A stretch of DNA of 64,000 nucleotides. It comes from an uncultured bacterium (GTDB taxonomy: Bacteria; Cyanobacteriota; Vampirovibrionia; Gastranaerophilales; Gastranaerophilaceae). Position 1 is the stretch's first letter; each line of letters begins with the position of its first letter. Position numbers and translations under genes: made by a program. Under the pieces are notes generated by a model. It was not told the DNA's origin and did no database searches. It saw nothing but the letters and a program-made list of their open reading frames with translations. Shown piece after piece: positions 53,324 through 62,213 of the stretch. The stretch spans positions 1 to 64,000 of the forward strand of contig CADBUZ010000002.1 in the NCBI GenBank assembly GCA_902797985.1, given 5' to 3'.

Positions 53324-54601
53324 ATGAAAAATACGGTTGTTGTCGGTGCTCAATGGGGAGATGAAGGCAAGGCTAAAATTACTGATTTGCTTGCACAGAA
53401 GGCAGATTTTATTATCAGATATCAAGGCGGATGTAATGCAGGTCATACGGTTGTTGCTAATAACCAAACATATAAATTTCACCTTGTTCCATCAGGTATT
53501 TTGTACGAAGGAAAGGTTTGTATGCTGGGGGCAGGCACAGTTATTTTGCCTGAAAATTTTAAACAAGAAACTGAAGAATTGAAATCTCAAGGGGTTGATT
53601 TAACTAATTTAAAAATATCTCCTTTAGCTTCAATTACAATGCCATATCATACCGAGGTTGACGGTTACTCTGAATCTCAAGGCGGTAAAGGTAAAATAGG
53701 AACTACTAAAAAGGGAATTGGTCCTACTTATACAGATAAATATGCAAGAATCGGTTTGAAAATTCAAGATTTATATGATTTAGAAACATTGAACGAAAAA
53801 CTTGATGTTATTTTACCTTTAAAAAATAAACAACTGGAAAAAGTGTATGGACTGGAGCCATATACAAGAGAATGTTTAATAAGTTTGTGTGAAGAATATG
53901 CAAAAATATTTAAACCATATGTGTGTTTTGAATGGCAAAAATTGTTAAACGAGCATAAAAAAGACGTTATCTTATTCGAAGGCGCTCAAGGGGTAATGTT
54001 AGATGTTGATTATGGAACTTACCCATTTGTAACAAGTTCAAATCCGATAGGCGGCGGGGCTTCAACAGGAAGCGGATATGGCCCATGTCAGATTGAAGAA
54101 GTTGTAGGTGTTGCAAAAGCTTACGTTACTCGTGTTGGCGAAGGTCCGTTCGTTACCGAATTGGATGATGAAATTGGTGCTAAAATAAGAGAAATCGGTC
54201 ATGAATTTGGAGTAACAACCGGTCGTCCTCGTCGTACAGGCTGGTTTGATGCTGTGACTATGAAATATGCAGTTTTAGTGGGTGGTTTGACCTCTATTGC
54301 TATTACTAAAGCTGATGTTTTTGATACGTTTGATGAAATTAAAGTTTGTGTTGCATATAAAGACACTCGTAATGGAAAAGTTTACGATTATTATCCGACA
54401 GATATTTATATGCATAAATATTTAGAACCTGTTTATGAAACATATAAAGGTTGGAAGGAAGATATTACAGGGATAAGAGAATATGATAATCTTCCTGAAA
54501 ATTTGAAAAAATATTTCGCAAGATTGGAAGAATTATTGGATTGCCCAATTTCTATTATTAGTGTTGGTCCTGATAGAGAACAAACAATTTTCAGAAAATA
54601 A
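53324..54601 (+). CDS. purA: Adenylosuccinate synthetase
   Basis: A 425-residue GTP-dependent enzyme converting IMP and aspartate to adenylosuccinate, the first step from IMP to AMP. VVGAQWGDEGKAK carries the catalytic Asp, GCNAGHTVV the catalytic His, KKGIGPTYTDKYARIG and FEGAQGVMLDVDYGTYPFVTSSNP are typical, and TTTGRPRRTGWFDAV binds substrate. The usual GDEGKGK reads GDEGKAK here. AAGGGG precedes the ATG. Probably transcribed with the ATPase gene upstream. Confidence 0.96.
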   Translation: MKNTVVVGAQWGDEGKAKITDLLAQKADFIIRYQGGCNAGHTVVANNQTYKFHLVPSGILYEGKVCMLGAGTVILPENFKQETEELKSQGVDLTNLKISPLASITMPYHTEVDGYSESQGGKGKIGTTKKGIGPTYTDKYARIGLKIQDLYDLETLNEKLDVILPLKNKQLEKVYGLEPYTRECLISLCEEYAKIFKPYVCFEWQKLLNEHKKDVILFEGAQGVMLDVDYGTYPFVTSSNPIGGGASTGSGYGPCQIEEVVGVAKAYVTRVGEGPFVTELDDEIGAKIREIGHEFGVTTGRPRRTGWFDAVTMKYAVLVGGLTSIAITKADVFDTFDEIKVCVAYKDTRNGKVYDYYPTDIYMHKYLEPVYETYKGWKEDITGIREYDNLPENLKKYFARLEELLDCPISIISVGPDREQTIFRK

Positions 54602-54612
54602 TATTGACTTTA

Positions 54613-55050
54613 TTACATTTCAACCATAAACGTAACAGGGCCGTCATTGATAAGTTCAACATCCATCATTGCGCCAAAAACTCCTGTTTTTGTCGGTATA
54701 TTTTTATGTCTGATTTGTTCAGTGAAGTATTCGTACAGTTCATTAGCTTTTTGAGGTAATTCAGCTTTGTCAAAACTTGGGCGTGTTCCTTTTTTGCAGT
54801 CCCCTGCAAGAGTAAATTGAGATACAACAAGAATTTCTCCTTCGACATCAATTATCGATTTATTCATTTTTCCTTGTTCATCTTCAAAAATTCTTAATTT
54901 GCAGATTTTTTCGGCTAATTTTTCTGCATTTTCTTTTTCGTCACCTTTTTCAACCCCTAGTAAAATAAGTAATCCATGGTCAATTTGAGAGAATAATTTT
55001 CCCTCAATTGTAACAGATGATTTTTTTACTCTTTGGATTAAGCCCTTCAT
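54613..55050 (-). CDS. dtd: D-aminoacyl-tRNA deacylase
   Basis: A 145-residue proofreading enzyme removing D-amino acids from tRNA. The N-terminus MKGLIQRVKKSSVTIEG, the active-site VSQFTLAGDCKKGTRPSF, KTGVFGAMMDVELINDGPVTF and overall length match Dtd. The cis-Gly-Pro that excludes L-amino acids is in DGPVT. No ribosome-binding site is present; TATAAT ends six bases before the ATG, so the mRNA should be leaderless. Convergent with purA, 11 bases apart. Confidence 0.94.
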   Translation of the reverse strand: MKGLIQRVKKSSVTIEGKLFSQIDHGLLILLGVEKGDEKENAEKLAEKICKLRIFEDEQGKMNKSIIDVEGEILVVSQFTLAGDCKKGTRPSFDKAELPQKANELYEYFTEQIRHKNIPTKTGVFGAMMDVELINDGPVTFMVEM

Positions 55051-55056
55051 ACTGTA

Positions 55057-55062
55057 ATTATA
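55057..55062 (-). promoter_or_regulatory. dtd -10 element, leaderless layout
   Basis: The minus strand reads TATAAT, TACAGT, ATG. The six-base spacing would put the transcription start at the start codon. No -35 match is obvious, and a second TATAAT overlaps five bases upstream. Confidence 0.5.
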
Positions 55063-55176
55063 TTATAAATAATTTTTATTATCTTTTTTTTGTTTATTTT
55101 AAAAGAAACATCAATTTTTTTCTCTCAGAATGAGAGATTGAGTTTTTGAGGTTAATTTATTCAAATAATAATAAAA

Positions 55177-55461
55177 TTATATTCTATTATGCCAAACGCC
55201 GCCTTGTCTATCAACAACGGCATCATAGCAAGACCATACTCTGAAAACTACTGTTAAACCTAATATAGCATGAGTTATATTTTTGTCATATTCTTGGTCA
55301 TTAACAACTTGTCCAATCCCCGGCCAAATCAATAATGATAACGCACCTGCAACAATAGAACGTCCGGACACATCTCCATTTTTGCCATGTGTTCCGGCAA
55401 ATGCAGGAAATCCCATTGATAATACTGATAAAACCATTAACGATACTAATAATTTTTTCAT
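55177..55461 (-). CDS. Small exported protein, 94 residues
   Basis: A signal peptide (MKKLLVSLMVLSVLSMGF, cut near AFA-GT) leads to a short protein with two hydrophobic segments: VAGALSLLIWPGIGQVVND and HAILGLTVVFRVWSC. The P-G-x-G-Q signature and pattern resemble small membrane proteins of unknown role that insert in the envelope. ATG at 55459-55461 is chosen because GGGAGA lies eight bases before it; an upstream in-frame start at 55482 would spoil the signal peptide. Function unknown. Confidence 0.6.
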   Translation of the reverse strand: MKKLLVSLMVLSVLSMGFPAFAGTHGKNGDVSGRSIVAGALSLLIWPGIGQVVNDQEYDKNITHAILGLTVVFRVWSCYDAVVDRQGGVWHNRI

Positions 55462-55553
55462 AATATAATCTCCCTCTTTCAAATATTATATCATATATAA
55501 TTATAATTGTTTTTTATAATTATTTTTTAATATGCAATTATGTAAATTTATGT

Positions 55554-55559
55554 TAAAAT
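55554..55559 (+). promoter_or_regulatory. -10 element of the 99-residue gene
   Basis: TATGTTAAAATA (TGTTAAAAT core) recurs here as an extended -10. Transcription would start near 55566, leaving a ~65-base leader with TAGGAG before the ATG. Confidence 0.45.
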
Positions 55560-55631
55560 ACAGTCAGAAAAAGTGAATTATTAACACCAAAAATAGTTTA
55601 ATTAATTATAATGGTGTGTAGGAGTTAACTT

Positions 55632-55931
55632 ATGTTTAACAATTTAAAGAAGTCTATCAAGGCTATTAACAAACTTAATCCAAAAGCGTTGTTAACAAGT
55701 TTTATTCAATCACAACAAGTAAATCGTAGAGATTATACTGAACTATTGACTTCAGACACAGAATTAAAATCAATTGCCGACAACAGAAGGCTGGAAGCGA
55801 TGGTTGGCGAAGAAATAAAGGCTATTTTCCCTGAAATAACGGATAAGTCTTTTGAATTATTAGTAGATGCTACAATGCATTTAATCAGAAAAAAACAGCT
55901 TCAAGCCACAGACGATATTTGTTTTAAATAA
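55632..55931 (+). CDS. Small hypothetical protein, 99 residues
   Basis: A soluble, helix-rich protein (MFNNLKKSIKAINKLNPKALLTSFIQSQQVNRRDYTELL and so on) without signal peptide or recognised domain. GTGTGTAGGAG precedes the ATG and an extended -10 and terminator flank it, so it looks like a complete monocistronic gene. Function unknown. Confidence 0.6.
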   Translation: MFNNLKKSIKAINKLNPKALLTSFIQSQQVNRRDYTELLTSDTELKSIADNRRLEAMVGEEIKAIFPEITDKSFELLVDATMHLIRKKQLQATDDICFK

Positions 55932-55961
55932 TCGTCAAGGGAAAATTATTCCAAAGTTTTT

Positions 55962-55985
55962 AGCGGGGTTTTACCCCGCTTTTTG
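55962..55985 (+). terminator. Intrinsic terminator
   Basis: AGCGGGGT (55962-55969) pairs with ACCCCGCT (55973-55980) around a 3-base loop, then TTTTT. It ends the 99-residue gene and lies before the promoter of the next gene. Confidence 0.9.
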
Positions 55986-55995
55986 TATGTTTTTG

Positions 55996-56024
55996 TTGAA
56001 TTTTTTAGCGCAAATGGATATAAT
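55996..56024 (+). promoter_or_regulatory. Promoter for a leaderless mRNA of the acetyltransferase gene
   Basis: TTGAAT (55996-56001), a 17-base spacer and TATAAT (56019-56024) make a near-consensus promoter. The gene's ATG begins at 56031, six bases after the -10. No ribosome-binding site intervenes. This is the best-formed of the leaderless promoters in the window. Confidence 0.6.
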
Positions 56025-56030
56025 TTGAGT

Positions 56031-57020
56031 ATGGCTGTTATTAAAAAGTTGAATTATTTTGATAAACCAAAACTAAAAGAATTAAGTCCGTTTCTAAATT
56101 ATGAAGATGAAAACTTATTTATCGATATTATTACGAACGGACTTCCGGGACATTTACATTATTATTTGCCTTTAAAATACAAATGTCTTAATGAATCATA
56201 TCTTTTAGAGGATAATCAAAAAATACTCGGTCTTATTACTGTTAATACATTTAGCGGTAATCCTTATAAAATAAATATTTCTCAGTTATTTTTTATAGAA
56301 AATGCTTATGAAGTAGCTCAACAGCTGATAGAGTTTGTAATTTCGCAATATGGTGCTATGGGTGCGCACACTTTTTATATTTTAGTTGATGACAAGTATA
56401 CGGAATTATCTCAATTATTTATGAACAGCTGCGGATTTAGACAATGTTCTTATGAACAAATTTGGGAATCACCCAAAACATCTTTAAAAAAATGTAAAAA
56501 TATTACATATAGAAGATTTAAAAAATCGGATATTCACGAAGTTGCTGACATATATAATGATTCTGTTTTAACACATTTCAAACCAACTTTACTAAGAGAA
56601 GAAGCGGAATTTAAAGAACCGATATTTTCAGGATTGAAATATGCAAATGAATACAGATATGTAATTGAAGAGCCCGGAACATCAAGAATTATCGCATATT
56701 TTAAAATCTCTACAGCAGACAATACAAATTACACTGTTGATTTTAACTACTCTGATGGTTATGAAATAGATTTTAATTCAATATTATATTTTGCTAAAAG
56801 AGAAATTTTAAAGCGGACAAGGAAATTTAAATTATTTATAAAAACAAAAAATTACATAAATACAAATAAAGCGCAAAAAGAATTTTTGCAAGAAGCAGGT
56901 TTTAAGTGCATTAGTACAAAAAATCTTTTTATAAAAGATTTCTTTAAAATTGCAAAAGAATATTCCCAAGAGGAAAGATACGCTGTAATGGGCGGATTAC
57001 ACAATAGTCCTTCTTTTTAA
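56031..57020 (+). CDS. Two-domain GNAT acetyltransferase-like protein
   Basis: A 329-residue protein. Residues ~50-150 (YLLEDNQKILGLITVNTFSGNP, then AHTFYILVDDKYTELSQLFMNSCGFRQCSYEQIWE) and ~160-310 (ITYRRFKKSDIHEVADIYNDSV, VIEEPGTSRIIAYFKIS, AQKEFLQEAGFKCISTKNLFIKD) each look like a GNAT fold, though an acetyl-CoA loop is hard to see in either. The longer frame from 55983 starts inside the terminator, so I use ATG 56031, which has a well-placed promoter. It precedes the AsmA/TamB-like gene by 68 bases. Substrate unknown. Confidence 0.6.
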   Translation: MAVIKKLNYFDKPKLKELSPFLNYEDENLFIDIITNGLPGHLHYYLPLKYKCLNESYLLEDNQKILGLITVNTFSGNPYKINISQLFFIENAYEVAQQLIEFVISQYGAMGAHTFYILVDDKYTELSQLFMNSCGFRQCSYEQIWESPKTSLKKCKNITYRRFKKSDIHEVADIYNDSVLTHFKPTLLREEAEFKEPIFSGLKYANEYRYVIEEPGTSRIIAYFKISTADNTNYTVDFNYSDGYEIDFNSILYFAKREILKRTRKFKLFIKTKNYINTNKAQKEFLQEAGFKCISTKNLFIKDFFKIAKEYSQEERYAVMGGLHNSPSF

Positions 57021-57070
57021 AATCGAATGTTAAAATAATATATATAATTGTCTTACCTTTATTTTGAATG

Positions 57071-57076
57071 TATAAT
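57071..57076 (+). promoter_or_regulatory. -10 element of the AsmA/TamB-like gene
   Basis: AATGTATAAT with TATAAT at 57071-57076 and ATG at 57089. The predicted leader is only about five or six bases and has no ribosome-binding site. Confidence 0.45.
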
Positions 57077-57088
57077 TAGAACAATACA

Positions 57089-60000
57089 ATGAAGAATAAG
57101 TACTTAAAATATATATATGCATTAATCATTTTTTATTTGGTTTGGTTAATATTTATTCCGTTGGGATTCAGACTTATAATAAAACCTGTTCTCAACTTAA
57201 TCAAACCAATAGCTAATGTTGAAATTATTCGTCCGAGATTACATACGGGAATTTTACCAAATATAAAATTTAAAGCTGATAAAATAACTCTTTTGAATAA
57301 AGATAATTCTTCTGCTTTTGAAATTACAAAACCAAAACTCAACGTAAGAATTATCCCATTTTTGGCCGGAAAAGTTCACATTAACAGTTTTGAAGGAGTA
57401 AATATTGATGCAAAATTGAACCTAAAAGATAAACTTTATTTAGGTGACTATCCTATACTAATTCCGGAGAAAAAAATTGATTTAAAAATAAATAGAATTA
57501 AAATTAAAAAACTTGATATTATGCTGGATGAAACTAATTCAAAACACGTTTTATCAGGTGATAATTTGTATTTTAAAACAACAAGAAGAGCCTTCGTCTG
57601 CAGCGGAAAATCAGCTTTAAAATCAAACCAAAACACTGCTTTTATAAATTATAATGTTAATTTCCCCAGATATAAAAATCTTAGAAACACAAAATTTGAT
57701 ATAAATGTTTTAAATTTAAATCTTCAACCTTTTTCAAATTTAATATCTAATTTGACAAATAACGAAGTAACATCAATGTTTGGTACAATCAATTTAAGTT
57801 CAAACAATAAAAATTTAACCGCTAATTTAGATAAAATAAAAATTTGTTTTAAAGATAAATATAGAGATATTATTTTACCTGAAACTTTTAAAATTGAATC
57901 TAAACATAAAATAAAAGAAAACGGATTTAAAATCAAAACATTAACAGCAGACGGTAAAAATATACATGCTTCACTTAAAGGTGAAATAAAATCAATTTTT
58001 TCACAAAAACCGTTTTTCAATCTTCAAGTTGATATAAAACCTTCTGATATGAGAGCCGGAGCGTTAATGCTTCCACCGATAATTACGCCTGATATAAATA
58101 TTCCAAAACTAAAACAATATCCGTTTTATGCAGATATATCAGGAAAAATGAAAATAAAAGGTAAATTTCCTGAACCTGATATTACAGGTGATATAAAGGT
58201 AACAAATGGGGTATTAATCAGACCTATACCAAACACAACAAAAGGTGCTGATATAAACATTAAATTTATGGGTAAACAATTATTACTAGACGTAGTAGTT
58301 CCTGCAGGCGGTAAGGAAGTTGTTTATGTATCAGGCGATATAATGGTATATGGCGACAAATATGCCCATTTGAAAGTTAAAAGCTCACAAAACGTAAATT
58401 TAGGGGTAGCTGAATTTGCTCTTAATCCAATTCATGAAGTATTTTGTTTCATGCTGGGGCCTGTTCCTATTATGGATATTAACGGTTTGGGTAATGTTGA
58501 TATTAGAATTGAAGGAACTAAAAAAGATCCGCATATTTGGGGTGATTTTAATTTTAAAAATACTTCTGCCAGATTTTTAAAAATTAATAATATGGTATTA
58601 GAGCGTGCTAACGGGAATTTAAATTTTAATGACCAAAATGCTCACTTTAAAAATGATACCGGAATTTTACATGGGAAAAAAGTTACAGTAGATGGAGTAT
58701 GTACATTATTTGGTGATTTAGATTTTAACGTTACCGCTAATAATCAAAACTTAAGTGATTTATATAAAATTCTTACAACTTCACCAATGTTAAAAGATAT
58801 AAAATCAATTGTTCCTGTTCTGACTAATATCAAAGGTTCATCCGATTTCTTCTTAAATTTAAAGGGTAAATTATTAGATATCAACGATTTAAAAATAAAT
58901 GAAAATGTCTTTCCTAAAGGCTTCATTAAATTGCTTGGTAATTCAGTTAATATAGAGAATTTAACAGTTAAAAACCTAAAAGGACAAATAAATTTTAATA
59001 AAAAAGATTGTGATTTTGATTTAAACGGAAATCTTTCATCAGGTTCAAAATCAACAATAATAGGATTCATAAAAGATAATATTGCAGATATAGATATTAA
59101 TACTCCTAAGCTATATGTTAATGACCTTAGTCCTAAAAGTTTTAAATTTTTAGATCCTTTATATGTTAAACTAAAGGCACATTATAAAGGTCCTTTAAAT
59201 GAAATAGAAATTGGCGGAATTGATGCAATAATAGATATTTTACACGATTTTAAACCTGTTAAAAACAGTAAAATCAATTCCGGAAAAATATTATTAAAAA
59301 ATTCTAATTTAAATATTTCAAATCTTAAAGGCAAAATAAAACAAAATCCGTTTAATGTTAATTTAAGAGCAGATAATATCGGAAATAAAAAATTAAATCT
59401 CACAAATGCAAAAATTAATGGAAATATAAATTGTAAATCATTTGATTTAACTGCTATTAATGCAATTATTCAAGCAAATATTATGCCTTATGATATTCAA
59501 AAAGAACTTAATAAGCTATATTTTAAATCAGGAACAGCAGATATATGGGCAAAAATTAGAAATAGTAAAACAGATGCTACAATTAATATTCATCCTGCTA
59601 AAATTAATTATTTATTATACAAAAATACAAAAAAAGAAAATGTTATCACCCCTATTAATCTAATTAGCGGACAAATAACAATTAGAAACAACTTACTTAA
59701 ACTAAACAAAATAAATACATTAGTTGATGAAATGCCTGTTTTATTATATGGGGAAATCAAAAATATCTATCAAAACCCTCAATATAATATAAAACTTCAT
59801 TCAAAACTTATGCAAAAAACATTTGATAAATATTGGAACTCATATAATATTTATCCGATTAAAACAAATGGAGATATTTTATATTATGCAAATATATTAG
59901 GAAATAAAACACGAACAAAAATCAAATCTGATGTAAAAATAGAGGCAAATTCGAGTATATATTATATGGGTGCAACTATTGGTGACTCTATTAATCCAAT

Positions 60001-61474
60001 TACAGTTAATATAGATGCTGATATAGATAAAACAGGATGGATAAAACTAAACAAATTTAAATATAATAAACTCATATCTTCTCAAAACCATAAACAAACA
60101 ATCCTGCCTCTGGTATCTATGCACGGTCAATTAAAAAATTTAGGAAAAATATTCGAATTTCATAACTTTATAATAAAAACAGAGAACCCGACAAATGCTA
60201 ATTTGTTCAATATTATCTTTAAAAAACCTACAATAAAACAGGGTTATTTTACATCAAATCTAAAAATGAACGGACGCTCTGACAGACCAAAAATTATAGG
60301 AAAATTAGACGTTAATAATTTGGAAATGCCTTATTTGAATACAACTGTCAAAGGGTTAAATATTAACTTTAAGCCGGATGTTATCACTTTAACAACAAAA
60401 GGAACAGTTTTAGATAATTATATTATGGGCAACATTAATATTAAAAATAATCTTGTTCCTCCGTACAGAATAAACAATGCGGATATATATATAAACGATT
60501 TAAATATAGATAGTTCAATGAATCAGTTGAAACAATTAGAGTTAAAAGGAATATCTTCTGCAATATCAACAGATATAGATACAAGCGGAACTACTCTTAT
60601 TCATTCAATTTTATTAAATAACGTAAAAATCAGGGCGGGAATTGTAAGAATTAGAAACATAAAAGCTTCTAATCTTATTGCAAATTGTTCAATGAATGAA
60701 AAAATGCAGTTATCCGTAGATAAATTCAAATTTAACATGGCGAGCGGAACAATATCAGGAAAAATAAAATATAACTTGTTGAATAATTTAACGAACATGG
60801 AATTAAATGCTAATAAAGTTAATGCAAATGAACTTTCTATAGCATTATTTGACCTGCCAAATCAAATTTTTGGTTCTTTAACAGGTGCGATTGAATTAAA
60901 CTTTAATGCAACAAATGATACGACAAGATTATCAACATTAAGCGGATACGGAACATTCAATGTTTCAAAAGGAAGAATGCCTAAACTTGGCTCATTAGAA
61001 TATTTATTAAGAGCAGGAAACCTGATTAAAGGCGGAATAACAAGTCTTTCAATGAATGGAATAATAGATATAATTACTCCTATGAAAACAGGCGAATTTT
61101 CCGGTATAAAAGGAAGACTAAGAATAAAAGATGGTATTGCAAAGACTGTGGAAATTCAAACAATCGGAAAAAACCTGAATTTATATATGGCAGGCAGTTT
61201 AAACTTGTCTAATCAGAATGCTGATATGCACGTATATGGTCAATTATCAAGAAAAATTTCAACAATACTGGGCGCAGCAGGAAATATTTCTTTGAACACT
61301 TTATTTAATAAAATTCCTTGGATATCATTAGATAATAATAGTCCGTTGATTAATGATTTGAATAAAATTCCGGGTATAGAATTGTCAAATAAATCTACAA
61401 GACGATTTATGGTTGAAATTCTTGGTGACATTAATGGTGAAAATTTTGTTAAAAGCTTCAAATGGATAAACTAA
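57089..61474 (+). CDS. AsmA/TamB-like envelope-spanning protein
   Basis: A 1461-residue protein. One N-terminal membrane helix (~8-30, YIYALIIFYLVWLIFIPLGF) is followed by over 1400 residues of repetitive beta strands with a polar/hydrophobic rhythm (for example ISGKMKIKGKFPEPDITGDIKVTNGVLI and NGRSDRPKIIGKLDVNNLEM). The C-terminus has the AsmA/TamB-type end (LSTLSGYGTFNVSKGRMPKLG, LRIKDGIAKTVEIQTIGKNLNLYMAGSLNLSNQNADM). Such repeating beta-groove proteins bridge inner and outer membrane and are linked to lipid transport or outer-membrane protein assembly. This supports a diderm cell. It lacks a TamA partner nearby. Confidence 0.8.
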   Translation: MKNKYLKYIYALIIFYLVWLIFIPLGFRLIIKPVLNLIKPIANVEIIRPRLHTGILPNIKFKADKITLLNKDNSSAFEITKPKLNVRIIPFLAGKVHINSFEGVNIDAKLNLKDKLYLGDYPILIPEKKIDLKINRIKIKKLDIMLDETNSKHVLSGDNLYFKTTRRAFVCSGKSALKSNQNTAFINYNVNFPRYKNLRNTKFDINVLNLNLQPFSNLISNLTNNEVTSMFGTINLSSNNKNLTANLDKIKICFKDKYRDIILPETFKIESKHKIKENGFKIKTLTADGKNIHASLKGEIKSIFSQKPFFNLQVDIKPSDMRAGALMLPPIITPDINIPKLKQYPFYADISGKMKIKGKFPEPDITGDIKVTNGVLIRPIPNTTKGADINIKFMGKQLLLDVVVPAGGKEVVYVSGDIMVYGDKYAHLKVKSSQNVNLGVAEFALNPIHEVFCFMLGPVPIMDINGLGNVDIRIEGTKKDPHIWGDFNFKNTSARFLKINNMVLERANGNLNFNDQNAHFKNDTGILHGKKVTVDGVCTLFGDLDFNVTANNQNLSDLYKILTTSPMLKDIKSIVPVLTNIKGSSDFFLNLKGKLLDINDLKINENVFPKGFIKLLGNSVNIENLTVKNLKGQINFNKKDCDFDLNGNLSSGSKSTIIGFIKDNIADIDINTPKLYVNDLSPKSFKFLDPLYVKLKAHYKGPLNEIEIGGIDAIIDILHDFKPVKNSKINSGKILLKNSNLNISNLKGKIKQNPFNVNLRADNIGNKKLNLTNAKINGNINCKSFDLTAINAIIQANIMPYDIQKELNKLYFKSGTADIWAKIRNSKTDATINIHPAKINYLLYKNTKKENVITPINLISGQITIRNNLLKLNKINTLVDEMPVLLYGEIKNIYQNPQYNIKLHSKLMQKTFDKYWNSYNIYPIKTNGDILYYANILGNKTRTKIKSDVKIEANSSIYYMGATIGDSINPITVNIDADIDKTGWIKLNKFKYNKLISSQNHKQTILPLVSMHGQLKNLGKIFEFHNFIIKTENPTNANLFNIIFKKPTIKQGYFTSNLKMNGRSDRPKIIGKLDVNNLEMPYLNTTVKGLNINFKPDVITLTTKGTVLDNYIMGNINIKNNLVPPYRINNADIYINDLNIDSSMNQLKQLELKGISSAISTDIDTSGTTLIHSILLNNVKIRAGIVRIRNIKASNLIANCSMNEKMQLSVDKFKFNMASGTISGKIKYNLLNNLTNMELNANKVNANELSIALFDLPNQIFGSLTGAIELNFNATNDTTRLSTLSGYGTFNVSKGRMPKLGSLEYLLRAGNLIKGGITSLSMNGIIDIITPMKTGEFSGIKGRLRIKDGIAKTVEIQTIGKNLNLYMAGSLNLSNQNADMHVYGQLSRKISTILGAAGNISLNTLFNKIPWISLDNNSPLINDLNKIPGIELSNKSTRRFMVEILGDINGENFVKSFKWIN

Positions 61475-61518
61475 CAATTTTTTCAAATATGTTCATTTCA
61501 ATATTCTTTCATTTATGT

Positions 61519-61524
61519 TAAAAT
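61519..61524 (+). promoter_or_regulatory. -10 element of nusB-ftsY
   Basis: TTTATGTTAAAATAA again carries TGTTAAAAT. Transcription would begin near 61531, with CTAGGAG before the nusB ATG. Confidence 0.45.
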
Positions 61525-61553
61525 AAACCCAGATACAAAACTAGGAGAAATTT

Positions 61554-62213
61554 ATGCAAGCACGTAGGGCATCGAGAGAATTAGCTTTAATATTATTTTC
61601 ACAATTTGATAAAAAAATAGTTGAATATTCAGATAAAGACTTTGAAGATATAATTTTAAAATCAATTAGAGTATTAACTAATAACTCAACAGATGAACTG
61701 AAAACAGCAGTAGGTTCATTGATTGATATAAAAGATTTTATTGAAACATATGAAGCGGATGATCCGTCTAATCTTGAACGTCCTATAGGAGTTAAAAATA
61801 AACCTGTTCAAATTCCTACTACAGCTGATATGATTGAAAAAATAGATACAATATTAGATGTAGTCGAAAAAACAGTATTTGCCCTTGAAATTGCAGAATT
61901 TGCAGTATTGGAATCACAATCTGATGTTCAAGATTATGTTGTTAAAATAGCAAAAGCGTTCAAAGCACATTATGCTGAAATTGATGAACAAATTCAAAAA
62001 TTCTCAAAAGGATGGGATATTAACAGATTAGTTAAAATTGATAAGGATGTTTTAAGAATTGCTATTATTGAATTACTCTACATCAAAGAAGCTCCGATGA
62101 AAGTTGTTGTTGACGAGGCTTTAGAGCTTGCTAAGAAATATTCAACTGATGATAGCTCAGCCTTTATAAATGGTGTTCTTGCTAAAGTTGTTATAGAAAA
62201 CGGTGTTAAATAA
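61554..62213 (+). CDS. nusB: Transcription antitermination factor NusB (long, cyanobacterial type)
   Basis: A 219-residue protein against the usual ~140. The N-terminal MQARRASRELALILFSQFD and the C-terminal DKDVLRIAIIELLYIKEAPMKVVVDEALELAKKYSTDDSSAFINGVLAKV are diagnostic for NusB. The extra ~75 residues lie in the middle (~60-130), as in cyanobacterial NusB. It binds boxA RNA with S10 during rRNA transcription. Its TAA overlaps the ftsY ATG (TAATG), and this gene order is known in cyanobacteria. Confidence 0.92.
   Translation: MQARRASRELALILFSQFDKKIVEYSDKDFEDIILKSIRVLTNNSTDELKTAVGSLIDIKDFIETYEADDPSNLERPIGVKNKPVQIPTTADMIEKIDTILDVVEKTVFALEIAEFAVLESQSDVQDYVVKIAKAFKAHYAEIDEQIQKFSKGWDINRLVKIDKDVLRIAIIELLYIKEAPMKVVVDEALELAKKYSTDDSSAFINGVLAKVVIENGVK

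Noticed and set aside
53337-53582. 81-residue plus-strand ORF
   Set aside because: It is a shifted-frame shadow of purA without its own start signals.
55983-56030. Longer N-terminus for the acetyltransferase-like protein
   Set aside because: Its ATG lies just after the terminator T-run of the previous gene and the promoter lies within it; ATG 56031 is better placed.
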